Shown one piece after another: positions 1-10,402 of a stretch of DNA of 64,000 nt. How positions within the stretch are numbered: the first letter of the stretch is position 1; the number at the start of each line of letters is the position of its first letter. The stretch lies in NCBI GenBank assembly GCA_014655195.1, contig BNBH01000001.1, positions 62,001-126,000 on the forward strand, read 5' to 3'. This DNA comes from Streptomyces cellulosae. GTDB taxonomy: Bacteria > Actinomycetota > Actinomycetes > Streptomycetales > Streptomycetaceae. The notes below the pieces were generated by a model. It was not told where the DNA came from. It was given only the letters and a program-made list of their open reading frames with translations, and made no database searches. Made by a program: the position numbers and the translations under genes.

Positions 1-1120
1 CGTGGTCGAACTCGACGACGGGGGTGAAGGACTCGCGCTCCACGTCCAGCTGGACGCCGTGGGCGGCGGCGGACGCGCGAGCGGCCCGCTCCACCCCGCC
101 GACCACCGCGTCCAGGCGCTCCTGGTCGGCGGCGCGGGAGTCGAGCCAGCCACGCACCAGGGAGGGCACGGCGTTGACGCCGTTCGGCTCGACGGCCATC
201 TTGCCGAACGTGGCGACCCCGCCCGCCTGTTCGGCCTCCCGGCGGGCGGCGAGGACGGTCTCCGCGTACGGCAGCATCGGGTCGTGCCGGTCGGCGAGCC
301 GGGTGGTCCCGGCGTGGTTGGCCTCGCCACGGAAGTCGAACCTCCAGCGGCCGTGCGGCCAGATCGCGGACGCGACGCCGACCGGGTCGCCGGTGAGGTC
401 CAGGGCGCGGCCCTGTTCGACGTGCAGCTCGACGAACGCGCCGATGCGGGCGAGGCGTACGGGGTCGGGGCCGATGGCGTCCGGGTCGTGGCCGGCGGTC
501 TCCAGGGCCTGCGGGAGGGTGATGCCGTCGGCGTCGGTGAGGCGGTGGGCCTGGTCGACGGTGAGCGCGCCCGCGGTGAGCCGGGAGCCGACGCAGGCGA
601 GCCCGAAGCGGGCGCCCTCCTCGTCGCCGAAGTTGACGATGCCGAGGGGCTTTACGGGCCGCACGCCCCGGCGGCGCAGTTCGTCGAGGGCGGCGAAGGC
701 GGAGACGACGCCGAGGGGGCCGTCGAAGGCGCCGCCGTCGGGCACGGAGTCCAGGTGCGACCCGGTGACCACGGCGTCCCCCTCGGCGGGGTCGCCGAGC
801 CAGGCCCACTGGTTGCCGTTGCGGTCCACCTCGTAGGCGAGGCCGCGGCGGCGGGCCTGCTCGCAAAACCAGTCCCGGCAGTCGGCGTCGGCGCCGGTCC
901 AGGCGAACCGGCGGTAGCCACCGCTGGCGGAGTTCCGTCCCACGGGCAGCAGTTGCCGCCACATCTCGTGGAACGAATCAGGCTGTGGGCAGTCGTTCCG
1001 CAGGGCGATGGGGGTCCCCCCGCTCGAACGAAGCCGAGAGTGGGGGCGGGTGGGCACAGCCAGATCCGCGGACGGCGACGAACCGCTCGCCTCCACCGAG
1101 GAGTTGCCGTTACCCGTCAC
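1..1120 (-). CDS. M20-family amidohydrolase (allantoate amidohydrolase-like), C-terminus beyond window
   Basis: Zinc-dependent M20 peptidase/amidase-type enzyme of the allantoate / N-carbamoyl amino acid amidohydrolase family. The reading frame starts with GTG at 1120, whose first base lies one base beyond the hutU stop (GTGA overlap), so translation is probably coupled to hutU. The conserved family start ([10 protein letters not shown], then SGGYRRFAW) begins only at ATG 964. The 52 residues between the two starts include a GGGGGACCCCC-type repeat (1010-1046) and look non-conserved, so 964 is a serious alternative start. The 3' end runs off the left edge, leaving the last part of the roughly 400-residue family length unseen. 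Beside hutU it may act on a histidine-breakdown intermediate such as N-formylglutamate rather than on allantoate; that is inference from position. Confidence 0.8.
   Translation of the reverse strand, partial: MTGNGNSSVEASGSSPSADLAVPTRPHSRLRSSGGTPIALRNDCPQPDSFHEMWRQLLPVGRNSASGGYRRFAWTGADADCRDWFCEQARRRGLAYEVDRNGNQWAWLGDPAEGDAVVTGSHLDSVPDGGAFDGPLGVVSAFAALDELRRRGVRPVKPLGIVNFGDEEGARFGLACVGSRLTAGALTVDQAHRLTDADGITLPQALETAGHDPDAIGPDPVRLARIGAFVELHVEQGRALDLTGDPVGVASAIWPHGRWRFDFRGEANHAGTTRLADRHDPMLPYAETVLAARREAEQAGGVATFGKMAVEPNGVNAVPSLVRGWLDSRAADQERLDAVVGGVERAARASAAAHGVQLDVERESFTPVVEFDH
1010..1046. repeat. GGGGGACCCCC-core repeat inside the amidohydrolase 5' end
   Basis: On the minus strand this reads CCCCCACTCTCGGCTTCG, then TTCGAGCGGGGGGACCCCC. 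It is nearly the same as the element at 56397-56433 and is translated in frame here as [12 protein letters not shown]. Elements of this type are common in Streptomyces genomes. Confidence 0.75.
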
Positions 1121-2781
1121 GCGTCGTCACCCTCACGCATAGGCACCCGTACACCCTTCGCGTCCGCCACCGACTCCGCGATGTCGTACCCGGCGTCCAC
1201 GTGCCGGATGACACCCATGCCGGGGTCGTTGGTGAGCACGCGGCGGATCTTCTCGCCGGCCAGGGCGGTGCCGTCGGCGACGGTGACCTGCCCCGCGTGG
1301 ATGGACCGCCCCATGCCGACGCCGCCGCCGTGGTGGATGGACACCCAGGAGGCGCCGGAGGCGACATTGACCATGGCGTTCAGCAGCGGCCAGTCGGCGA
1401 TCGCGTCGGAGCCGTCGAGCATCGCCTCGGTCTCCCGGTAGGGGGAGGCGACGGAGCCGCAGTCGAGGTGGTCGCGGCCGATGACGACCGGCGCGGACAG
1501 CTCGCCGCTCGCGACCATGTCGTTGAAGCGCTCGCCGGCCTTGTCGCGCTCGCCGTAGCCGAGCCAGCAGATGCGGGCGGGCAGGCCCTGGAAGTGGACC
1601 CGCTCCCCGGCCATCTTGATCCAGCGGGCGAGGGACTCGTTCTCCGGGAAGAGGTCGAGGATCGCGCGGTCGGTCCTCGCGATGTCGGCGGGGTCGCCGG
1701 AGAGTGCGGCCCAGCGGAAGGGGCCCTTGCCCTCGCAGAACAGGGGGCGGATGTAGGCGGGGACGAAGCCGGGGAAGGCGAACGCCCGCTCGTACCCCGC
1801 GAGCTGGGCTTCGCCGCGGATGGAGTTGCCGTAGTCGAAGACCTCGGCGCCGGCGTCCTGGAAGCCGACCATCGCCTCGACGTGCCGGGCCATGGACTCG
1901 CGGGCGCGGGCGGTGAAGCCGGCCGGGTCCTTGGCGGCCGCGTCGGCCATGTCCTCGAAGGCCGTGCCGAGGGGCAGGTAGGCGAGGGGGTCGTGGGCGG
2001 AGGTCTGGTCGGTGACGATGTCGATCGGGGCGCCCATGGCGAGGAGCTGGGGGACGGCCTCGGCCGCGTTGCCGAGGACGCCGATCGACAGGGGGCGGCG
2101 GGCGTCGCGGGCCTCGGTGGCGAGCTGGAGGGCGTGGTCGAGGGAGTCGGCCCTCACGTCCAGGTAGCGGTGTTCGATGCGGCGGTCGATGGCACGCGGG
2201 TCGCAGTCGACGCAGATCGCGACGCCGTCGTTCATGGTGACCGCGAGCGGCTGGGCGCCGCCCATGCCGCCGAGTCCGGCGGTGAGGGTGATGGTGCCGG
2301 CGAGGGAGCCGCCGAAGCGCTTGGCGGCGACGGCGGCGAAGGTCTCGTAGGTGCCCTGGAGGATGCCCTGGGTGCCGATGTAGATCCAGGAGCCGGCGGT
2401 CATCTGCCCGTACATGGTCAGGCCGAGCTTCTCCAGGCGGCGGAACTCCTCCCAGTTCGCCCAGTCGCCGACCAGGTTGGAGTTGGCGATGAGGACGCGC
2501 GGCGCCCACTCGTGGGTCTGCATGACGCCGACGGGGCGGCCGGACTGGACGAGCAGGGTCTCGTCCTGCCTGAGGGTCCTCAGGGTGCGGACCATGGCGT
2601 CGAAGGAGCGCCAGTCGCGGGCGGCCTTGCCGGTGCCGCCGTAGACGACGAGCTTGTCGGGGTGCTCGGCGACCTCGGGGTCGAGGTTGTTCTGCAGCAT
2701 CCGCAGGGCGGCCTCCTGCTGCCATCCCAGGGCGCTCGGTTCCGTGCCGCGCGGTGCCCGGACGGGGCGGGGTCCTGACAT
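1117..2781 (-). CDS. hutU: urocanate hydratase
   Basis: Second step of histidine degradation: urocanate plus water to 4-imidazolone-5-propionate, using tightly bound NAD+, in the cytoplasm. The 554-residue product has the expected length. It carries the family N-terminus ([20 protein letters not shown], then [11 protein letters not shown]), the glycine-rich nucleotide-binding stretch [14 protein letters not shown] and the C-terminal [11 protein letters not shown] segment. ATG at 2781 is preceded by GGAGG. The stop overlaps the GTG of the downstream amidohydrolase by four bases. No histidase, imidazolonepropionase or HutG is visible; the rest of the pathway may continue past the left edge. A promoter with a nearby inverted repeat lies just upstream. 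Confidence 0.95.
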   Translation of the reverse strand: MSGPRPVRAPRGTEPSALGWQQEAALRMLQNNLDPEVAEHPDKLVVYGGTGKAARDWRSFDAMVRTLRTLRQDETLLVQSGRPVGVMQTHEWAPRVLIANSNLVGDWANWEEFRRLEKLGLTMYGQMTAGSWIYIGTQGILQGTYETFAAVAAKRFGGSLAGTITLTAGLGGMGGAQPLAVTMNDGVAICVDCDPRAIDRRIEHRYLDVRADSLDHALQLATEARDARRPLSIGVLGNAAEAVPQLLAMGAPIDIVTDQTSAHDPLAYLPLGTAFEDMADAAAKDPAGFTARARESMARHVEAMVGFQDAGAEVFDYGNSIRGEAQLAGYERAFAFPGFVPAYIRPLFCEGKGPFRWAALSGDPADIARTDRAILDLFPENESLARWIKMAGERVHFQGLPARICWLGYGERDKAGERFNDMVASGELSAPVVIGRDHLDCGSVASPYRETEAMLDGSDAIADWPLLNAMVNVASGASWVSIHHGGGVGMGRSIHAGQVTVADGTALAGEKIRRVLTNDPGMGVIRHVDAGYDIAESVADAKGVRVPMREGDDA

Positions 2782-2824
2782 GGGGGGCCTCCAGGTGACC
2801 AGGGATGGGACTGCAGATATTCAC

Positions 2825-2853
2825 ATCCTCGCGAGCTGAATAGACCTAGTCAA
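2825..2853 (-). promoter_or_regulatory. putative hutU promoter with overlapping inverted repeat
   Basis: On the minus strand TTGACT (2853-2848) and GAGGAT (2830-2825) are 17 bases apart, close to the vegetative sigma consensus. The -35 lies in an imperfect palindrome, TTGACTAGGTCTAT, that could be an operator. Assignment is by eye. Confidence 0.45.
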
Positions 2854-2902
2854 TACAGGGGGCGCGTCGGCGCCTCCGTCCGGGGGATGTTTGGCTGGAT
2901 GC

Positions 2903-4300
2903 ATGCGCGCGAACGAGCAGATGAGTGACAGGGCGGGCGACGTGACGGCCGGGGCCGACCCGCGGGCCGCCGGGCGGGCGGCCCGCCGGGACGCCGCGGT
3001 GCGGGCGGCCGTGGAGCAGGGGTTTCTCGACACCGGCGCGCCCCTCGTGGCGCTGCTCGACGTGACGGGCATCCGTGAATCGGCGGCGGACCTGCGGGAC
3101 GCGTTCGAGGCGGTGACCGCGCCCGGCACGCCGGTGCTGCACGCCTTCGCGGTGAAGGCGAGCCCGCTGGTGCCGGTGCTGCGGCTGCTGCACGAGGAGG
3201 GCGTCGGCGCGGAGGTGGCCAGCCCGGGCGAGCTGGCGCTGGCGCGCGCCGCGGGCGTGGAGCCGGGGCGCACGGTGCTGGACTCCCCCGCGAAGACGCT
3301 CGCCGAGCTGCGGGAGGCGCTGGAGCTGGGCATCGCCGTCAACGCGGACAACCCGCAGGAGCTGGAGCGGATCGACGCGCTGGTGTCCGGCACGGAGGTC
3401 CGCTCGCCGCTGGGCATCCGGGTGAACCCGCAGGTCGGGGGCGGTTCCATCGAGGCGCTGTCGACGGCGACGGCCACCTCGAAGTTCGGTGTGGCGCTGC
3501 GGGACGAGGGGGCGCGGGAGTGGGTGGTCCAGGCGTACCTGGACCGTCCGTGGCTGACCCGGCTGCACGCCCACACCGGCTCCCAGGGCATCGCCCTGAC
3601 GATGATGGCGCGCGGGGTCGCGGAGACGTACGAACTGGCGGAGGAGATCAACCGGCGGGCCGGACGGCAGCAGGTCGACACCCTCGACATCGGCGGCGGA
3701 CTGCCGGTGAACTTCGCCTCCGAGGAGAGCAGCCCGACGTACGCGGAGTACGCGCGGCTGCTGAAGGAGACGGTGCCCGGGCTGTTCGACGGGCGGTACG
3801 GGCTGGTCACCGAGTTCGGCCGGTCGCTGCTGGCCAAGCACGGCACGGTGGTCACGCGTGTGGAGTACGCCAAGAGCGCGGGCGGCCGTCCGGTCGCGGT
3901 GACCCACGCGGGCGTGCAGGTCGCGACGCGGACGGTGTACGCGCCGGAGTCGTGGCCGCTGCGGATCGCCGCGTACGACGCGAAGGGGCTGCCCAAGGAG
4001 GGCCCGGCGGTCGTCCAGGACGTGGCCGGCCCGGCCTGCTTCGCCGGCGACCTGCTGGCGCGGGGGCAGGAGCTGCCGCTGCTGGAGCAGGGCGACTACG
4101 CGGCGGCGCTGGACACCGGCGCGTACTACTTCGCGCACCACTACGCGTACAACTCGCTCCCCCGCCCGGCGATCCTGGGCTTCACCCAGTCCCCCACGGG
4201 CGCCGTCACCTTCGCGACGGTCCGCCCGGCCCAGCGGATCGAGGAGATCGTGACGGAGTCGGGAGCGGCCCACACGGATGCCCTGACGGGTCTGAGCTGA
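2903..4300 (+). CDS. PLP-dependent type III decarboxylase (diaminopimelate decarboxylase-like)
   Basis: Fold-type III (alanine racemase-like) decarboxylase of the DAP/ornithine/arginine group. The PLP lysine is in FAVKASP near residue 85. HAHTGSQ and DIGGGLPV are the substrate/PLP phosphate-binding segments, EFGRSLL follows, and DTGAYYFAHHYAYNS is the C-terminal element. At 465 residues it matches the family. ATG 2903 is preferred; TTG 2891 and ATG 2921 are alternatives. It is divergent from hutU and shares its upstream region. I cannot tell whether the substrate is diaminopimelate; the primary lysA of Streptomyces lies elsewhere, so this is probably a paralogue. Confidence 0.8.
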   Translation: MRANEQMSDRAGDVTAGADPRAAGRAARRDAAVRAAVEQGFLDTGAPLVALLDVTGIRESAADLRDAFEAVTAPGTPVLHAFAVKASPLVPVLRLLHEEGVGAEVASPGELALARAAGVEPGRTVLDSPAKTLAELREALELGIAVNADNPQELERIDALVSGTEVRSPLGIRVNPQVGGGSIEALSTATATSKFGVALRDEGAREWVVQAYLDRPWLTRLHAHTGSQGIALTMMARGVAETYELAEEINRRAGRQQVDTLDIGGGLPVNFASEESSPTYAEYARLLKETVPGLFDGRYGLVTEFGRSLLAKHGTVVTRVEYAKSAGGRPVAVTHAGVQVATRTVYAPESWPLRIAAYDAKGLPKEGPAVVQDVAGPACFAGDLLARGQELPLLEQGDYAAALDTGAYYFAHHYAYNSLPRPAILGFTQSPTGAVTFATVRPAQRIEEIVTESGAAHTDALTGLS

Positions 4301-4329
4301 CCCGCCCGGGTGTGACATCGCCCGGCCGT

Positions 4330-4358
4330 CCCGGGCGCGTGACCGCCACGCGCCCGGG
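4330..4358. terminator. hairpin between convergent genes
   Basis: Perfect 12-base arms CCCGGGCGCGTG and CACGCGCCCGGG with a 5-base loop, between the stops of the decarboxylase gene and the convergent membrane-protein gene. Probably a bidirectional terminator without a U tract. Confidence 0.6.
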
Positions 4359-4366
4359 GTGGTCGG

Positions 4367-4951
4367 TCAGGCAGCCGTCGCCAGCTTCCGCCGCGCTCCG
4401 CCCGGGGCCGCGTCGCCCGCCGCGATGCCCGTCGTGCGGTAGGCCTTCACGGCGCGGCCGGCCGGGCGGCCCGCGCCCCTGCGGAGCCAGTCGACCCGGA
4501 CCCACAGCAGTACGTCGTCGGCGCGTTCCAGGCGGCCGATCCATGCCGCCTTCAGCCACAGGCCCACGCCGCACCCGGCGAGCAGCAGGCCGGCCGCGGC
4601 GGGCGCCGCGAGGGAAGAGCCGAGCGCGGCGACGAAGGCGAGCAGCAGCCACCAGCGGTGCGCCCGGCGCCAGTTGCGCGCGGTGACCGCGCGGTCCTGC
4701 AGCACGTCGTGCCGGCCGGCCCGGGCCGCCGCGCGGGCCAGGGCGCGGTACCGGCCCCGCCGCGTCAGCGCCACCAGCGCCGCGGCCACGAGGAACAGCG
4801 CGGCTCCACCGAGCGCGCCGATCCGCAGCCCCGTCAGGCCCGGCACGAACGCCCCGGCGCCCGCGGCGACGACTCCCAGCCACCACAGTGGCGCGGCTCC
4901 GGCCCGTACGACGACGGCCACCCGGGCCAGCCCCTGTCCTCCGCGCGTCAC
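4367..4951 (-). CDS. integral membrane protein of unknown function
   Basis: A 194-residue protein with about four hydrophobic segments in two pairs (residues about 18-37, 43-62, 98-115 and 117-132), separated by an Arg-rich cytoplasmic-looking stretch. The basic, Ala/Gly-rich tail is probably cytoplasmic. GTG 4951 has GGGAGG eight bases upstream. I recognise no catalytic motif or named family. It lies between the RpiR regulator and the decarboxylase gene; no functional link is evident. Confidence 0.7.
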   Translation of the reverse strand: MTRGGQGLARVAVVVRAGAAPLWWLGVVAAGAGAFVPGLTGLRIGALGGAALFLVAAALVALTRRGRYRALARAAARAGRHDVLQDRAVTARNWRRAHRWWLLLAFVAALGSSLAAPAAAGLLLAGCGVGLWLKAAWIGRLERADDVLLWVRVDWLRRGAGRPAGRAVKAYRTTGIAAGDAAPGGARRKLATAA

Positions 4952-5099
4952 GTCCAGCCTCCCGTCTTCCGATTCCTGAGGAAGTCCATCTGTGGCAAGT
5001 CCCTTACCTGGGGAACGCCTGTGAGGGAAGTCCCCTGCGAACGGACGCTAGCGGGGCAAGCTGAGACGATTCTGAGAAGACGCGGGGTCGGCTCGCACG

Positions 5100-5942
5100 T
5101 CATTCCACGAACAGCCCCCGCGCCGCCGCCCGGGCGTCGAACTCCTCGAGCCGCGCCTGCGCGTCGGGCAGGTCGTCGCACATGGCCTCCAGCAGCACCC
5201 GCCCCAGCAGCATCGGCGCGCACGCGGTGTCGAACACCAGCGCCGTGCCGACGGCGGCCGGCAGCAGCAGGTCGGACGTCTTGGCGACGGGCGCGAACGG
5301 CGAGTCGGCGACGGTGACGACGGTCAGTCCGGACTCCTTGGCGTGGACGAGCGCGTCGAGCACCTCGCGCGGATGCCGCGGCAGCGCGAAACACAGCAGC
5401 GCCGACGCCCCCGCGCGCACGGCCGCGTCGATCCGGTCGAGCAGCATGGTGCCGCCCTCGTTGAGCAGTCGTACGTCCGGGTGGACCTTGGCGGCGAAGT
5501 AGGCGAAGCCGTGCGCCTGGGCGGCGGCCGCCCGCAGGCCGAGCACGGGCAGCGGCCGGCTCTCCGCGAGCACCCGCCCCGCGCGCCGCACGGGCTCGGG
5601 GTCGGCCAGCACCTCCGCGAGATGCCGCAGGTTCTCGATCTCTGCCTCGACGGCCTGCTGGTACTCGTTGGACGAGCCGGCGTCGGGCGCGGGTTCGGCC
5701 GGCGCGACCTCGCGCAGGTAGCGGCGCAGGGCGGGGTAGCCGTCGAAGCCGAGGGCGACCGCGAAGCGGGTCACGGACGGCTGGCTCACCCCGGCCAGCT
5801 CGGCCAGCTCCACGCTGGACAGGAACGGCACGTCGGCGGCGCGCCGCACCATGCTGTGCGCGATGCGCCGCTGCGTGGGCGTCAGCCGGTGCCCCTCGAA
5901 GAGCGCCTGGAGACGCGCCGCGGGGCTCTCGGTGCCGCTCAT
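5100..5942 (-). CDS. MurR/RpiR-family transcriptional regulator
   Basis: A 280-residue regulator with an N-terminal HTH_6 domain (residues about 8-85; recognition region ELAELAGVSQPSVTRFAVAL) and a C-terminal SIS phosphosugar-binding domain (about 115-260; AGASALLCFALPRHPREVLD). Such proteins sense sugar phosphates or, in some bacteria, control other catabolic genes. ATG 5942 follows GGGGGAG; an upstream in-frame start at 5975 lacks a good ribosome-binding site. It is divergent from the LCP gene, with a 283-base shared upstream region. Its target is unknown; control of nearby genes is possible but not shown by the sequence. Confidence 0.85.
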   Translation of the reverse strand: MSGTESPAARLQALFEGHRLTPTQRRIAHSMVRRAADVPFLSSVELAELAGVSQPSVTRFAVALGFDGYPALRRYLREVAPAEPAPDAGSSNEYQQAVEAEIENLRHLAEVLADPEPVRRAGRVLAESRPLPVLGLRAAAAQAHGFAYFAAKVHPDVRLLNEGGTMLLDRIDAAVRAGASALLCFALPRHPREVLDALVHAKESGLTVVTVADSPFAPVAKTSDLLLPAAVGTALVFDTACAPMLLGRVLLEAMCDDLPDAQARLEEFDARAAARGLFVE

Positions 5943-6225
5943 GACCTGACTCCCCCTCGGCCGTCCCCGGCCCATTCATCCGTCCTGACTTCTGCATGCC
6001 GTTATACAGGCGAACGCCCCACCGCGCCGGGCGGGCGCCGGACCCGGCACGGATCACGCCATGTCCGGGATCCGGAACCCTCTTCTCCGACACGTCCGGA
6101 TCTCGACGATTTCGCCACGAGGTCCGCCCGGCCGGGAACGGCCGGATAGCGTAAGTCGTCGAACATGTAAGCAATTTAAGACTCAGGTGCCCCACGGGGC
6201 ACAGGGCGCAGGAGTGGGTGGGGGC

Positions 6226-7938
6226 GTGGACGCGCAGAGTCGTGGGCGGGCGGAAGGGGCCGATCCCGCCGACCAGTGGGTGCTCAATCCGCAGACCGGT
6301 GACTACGAACTGAGGCTGGACGGCGGGCCGCCGCCGACACCTCCGGCGCCCTCGGTGCCGCGCCAGCGCACCCCCCGGGCGCCCGGCCCGCGCCCCGGCG
6401 GCACGCGCGAGCGCGCCCCGGGCCCGCCCGAGCGGGACGAGGACACCGCCCCCGACGGCCCCCGCGACTCCCACCGCCGCAAGCGCAAGCAGCCGAAGAG
6501 GTCCGGCAGGCGCAAGGCGCTCATGTGGACCGGGGGCGTGATGGGCCTGGTGCTCGTGGGCGGCTCGGCGTTCGCGTACTACTGGTGGGACCGCCTGTAC
6601 GGGAACATCGACACCGTCGACATCGGGGACGTCGGCAGCGACACCGTCCTCGGGGACGGCCCGGCCAACATCCTGGTCATCGGCAACGACGTCCGCACCG
6701 GCAAGGGCAACGAGGCGTACGGCAACCGGGACAACGTGACCGGGCACGCCGACACCACGCTGCTGTTCCACGTCGCCGGGGACCGGTCCAACGCGACGGT
6801 GGTGAGCATCCCCCGCGACCTGATGACCGAGATACCGGACTGCGAGACCCGGCAGTCCGACGGCTCGACGAAGACGATCCCCGGCTCGGACGGCACCACC
6901 CGGTTCAACGAGTCGTACGGCGTCGAGGGCCGCGACCCCGGCTGCACCATGCGCACGGTCGAGCAGCTGACCGGCCTGGACGTGGACCACTTCATGATGT
7001 TCGACTTCAACGCCGTCAAGACGCTGTCCACGGCGGTCGGCGGCGTCGAGGTGTGCCTGGAGGAGCCCCTGAAGGACACCTCGGGCGGCACCAAGCTCGA
7101 CCTGCCGGAGGGCAAGAGCGTCATCCAGGGCGAGGAGGCGCTGTCCTTCCTGCGCAACCGGCACGGGCTGAAGAACGAGAGCGACCTGGACCGGATCGGG
7201 ATGCAGCAGAAGTTCGTCGCGTCGATGCTGCGCCGCCTCAAGGAGGACACGCTCAGCAGCCCGTCGAAGATGCTGGACGTCGCCGACGCGGCCACCAAGT
7301 CCCTCACCGTGGACAAGGGCATCGGCAGCCCCACCAAGCTGCTCACCCTCGCCAAGGAGCTCGGCAAGATCGACCTGAAGAACATCACCCTGATGACGCT
7401 CCCGGTCGTCGACAACCCGGACGAGCCGACGCCCGTCACCGTCGTGCCGGACCCGGTGAAGGCGCCGCAGGTGTTCTCCATGCTCCAGGACGACGTGTCG
7501 TTCACCGAGGTGAAGAAGCAGCAGAAGAAGGCCAAGGACAAACAGGAAGCGCTGCTGAAGGGCGCGCGGGCCGAGGCGTCCGCCGTGCGCGTCGACGTCC
7601 TCAACGGCGGCGGCCCGCAGGGCGCGGCCGGGGAGACGGTCGCCTGGCTGCAGAACAGCCAGGGGGTGCCCCTCTCGGCGAACCAGGGCAACGCCCCCGC
7701 GAAGGTCACCCGCACCCAGCTCGTGTACGCCCCGGACCAGGCGGACCAGGCGCGCAAGCTCGCCGACCTGATGGGCCTGCCGGCCGCCGCGATGAAGCCC
7801 ACGGCGGACGCCGGCGGCGACGGACCGATGACGCTGACCCTCGGCCCCGACTTCAAGAAGGCCGGGGTGCCGATCGCGACGCCGAAGAAGGTCGACGTCC
7901 CGCAGTCCCGCGCCGACGAGAAGATGTGCAAGGGCTGA
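6226..7938 (+). CDS. LytR-CpsA-Psr (LCP) family cell-wall glycopolymer ligase with LytR_C domain
   Basis: Membrane-anchored enzyme expected to transfer anionic glycopolymers from a polyprenyl carrier to peptidoglycan on the outer face of the membrane. The 570 residues comprise a basic, Pro-rich cytoplasmic N-terminus (1-100), one membrane segment (about 103-124, MWTGGVMGLVLVGG), the LCP domain (about 145-350; VIGNDVRTG, VVSIPRDLM, FNESYG, FLRNRHGLKNESDLDRIGMQ with its Arg residues) and a C-terminal LytR_C domain (about 450-550; VRVDVLNGGG). GTG 6226 is chosen because conserved sequence starts there; no strong ribosome-binding site is seen. Single gene followed by a small membrane-protein gene. 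Confidence 0.88.
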   Translation: MDAQSRGRAEGADPADQWVLNPQTGDYELRLDGGPPPTPPAPSVPRQRTPRAPGPRPGGTRERAPGPPERDEDTAPDGPRDSHRRKRKQPKRSGRRKALMWTGGVMGLVLVGGSAFAYYWWDRLYGNIDTVDIGDVGSDTVLGDGPANILVIGNDVRTGKGNEAYGNRDNVTGHADTTLLFHVAGDRSNATVVSIPRDLMTEIPDCETRQSDGSTKTIPGSDGTTRFNESYGVEGRDPGCTMRTVEQLTGLDVDHFMMFDFNAVKTLSTAVGGVEVCLEEPLKDTSGGTKLDLPEGKSVIQGEEALSFLRNRHGLKNESDLDRIGMQQKFVASMLRRLKEDTLSSPSKMLDVADAATKSLTVDKGIGSPTKLLTLAKELGKIDLKNITLMTLPVVDNPDEPTPVTVVPDPVKAPQVFSMLQDDVSFTEVKKQQKKAKDKQEALLKGARAEASAVRVDVLNGGGPQGAAGETVAWLQNSQGVPLSANQGNAPAKVTRTQLVYAPDQADQARKLADLMGLPAAAMKPTADAGGDGPMTLTLGPDFKKAGVPIATPKKVDVPQSRADEKMCKG

Positions 7939-8042
7939 GGCCCGGTCGGCGTGCGCGAACCGGGGAACGGCGGCCCGCCCGAGGGCGGGAACGGGGGTTA
8001 CCCCCAGTGCGGGCCGCCTCCCGCGTGCCTACCTTGTGAGGC

Positions 8043-8477
8043 ATGACCGGAATGGACGCGCGGGACGCCGAGCTCAAGAAGGAACTCCACGCCTCCCTGC
8101 AGGCCCGCAGGGAACTGGGCGAGGACTACGAGACCGCCCTGGTCGACTCGTTCCTGGAGAAGGTCGACCAGCGCATCGACGGCGCCGTGGAGCGCCGGGT
8201 CCGCCGGCAGCTCGCCGAGCAGCGGCTGACGTCCGCCCGGGACGCGCGGGCGCCGAAGGCCACGGACTCCTGGGGCGAGCGGTTCGGCTTCGGGATCGTG
8301 TCGCTGGTGCTGGCGGTGCCGCTGTCCGCGATCGGCGGGGGCGTGGCCGACCTGCCCGGCCTGCTGGTCGCCTGGGCGGGGATCGTCGGCGTGAACGTCG
8401 TCCAGGCCGTGCGCACCAACCCGGGGCTGTTCCGCGGCCGTCGCTCCACGCGGGACGACGACGCCTGGGAGGACTGA
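8043..8477 (+). CDS. conserved small membrane protein
   Basis: A 144-residue protein. Residues 1-80 are charged and helical (DAELKKELHASLQARRELGE, then LEKVDQRIDGAVERRVRRQL). Two hydrophobic segments follow (about 86-103 and 108-126) and a short charged tail. ATG 8043 or ATG 8052 could start it. It lies 104 bases after the LCP gene and may be co-transcribed. Members of this family are found across Streptomyces without known function. Confidence 0.75.
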   Translation: MTGMDARDAELKKELHASLQARRELGEDYETALVDSFLEKVDQRIDGAVERRVRRQLAEQRLTSARDARAPKATDSWGERFGFGIVSLVLAVPLSAIGGGVADLPGLLVAWAGIVGVNVVQAVRTNPGLFRGRRSTRDDDAWED

Positions 8478-8850
8478 GCGGGGGACTCGGCGTACGCGCC
8501 GGGGGAAAGATGTGCGCGGGGACCGCCGCACCCCCGTTGCCGGGGGGCGGGACGACGGCGGTCCCCGCGAACACGCGCTGCGCCACGGGCGTAGTGCGTT
8601 TCACAGGCGTCCATGGAGGTCCGGGAGCCGCTCCGGAGGTCCTGCGACGCCGTGTGAGCCGCCGGCCGGAACGGGGAGCCGCTCCCGTCCCGCCGACATC
8701 CACCACTGTGCCGGAGCTGTGTTAACCGAGTGCTGCGCGGGCGTGACGTGCTCGTACCACTTCTCGGAAGTCCCGCCTCTGGGGTCCGGGACCTGGGTGC
8801 GGGCCGTCGTGGGTTGCGCGCGCAGTCCCCGCCCCGCCGCGGACGACCTC
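8478..8850. other. 373-base gap between convergent genes
   Basis: Lies between the ends of the small membrane-protein gene and cbs. I see no credible gene. It contains the 14-base-arm hairpin at 8515-8569 and otherwise only GC-rich sequence. Confidence 0.6.
8515..8569 (+). terminator. putative terminator hairpin
   Basis: Perfect 14-base arms CGCGGGGACCGCCG and CGGCGGTCCCCGCG with a 27-base loop, 38 bases after the stop of the small membrane-protein gene. Confidence 0.6.
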
Positions 8851-10239
<1,389 letters not shown>

Positions 10240-10402
10240 CGTTGTCTCCGGATGCTGCAAAAGAGGTGGTCGTGGTGGTGATGCCAGCCTAGGCCCTTCC
10301 CGCCGCACTACCCGGCCGGGTCGTTCACTCCCCGTCGGGATTGGACCACCGTCCGTACGGGGCAAGACCTGGGTGTACGGCTACGAGGAGGTGGCGGCGA
10401 GC

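Noticed and set aside
8512..8725. Small open frames between the small membrane-protein gene and cbs
   Set aside because: They overlap a terminator hairpin and encode Arg/Pro/Gly-rich sequence without a ribosome-binding site.
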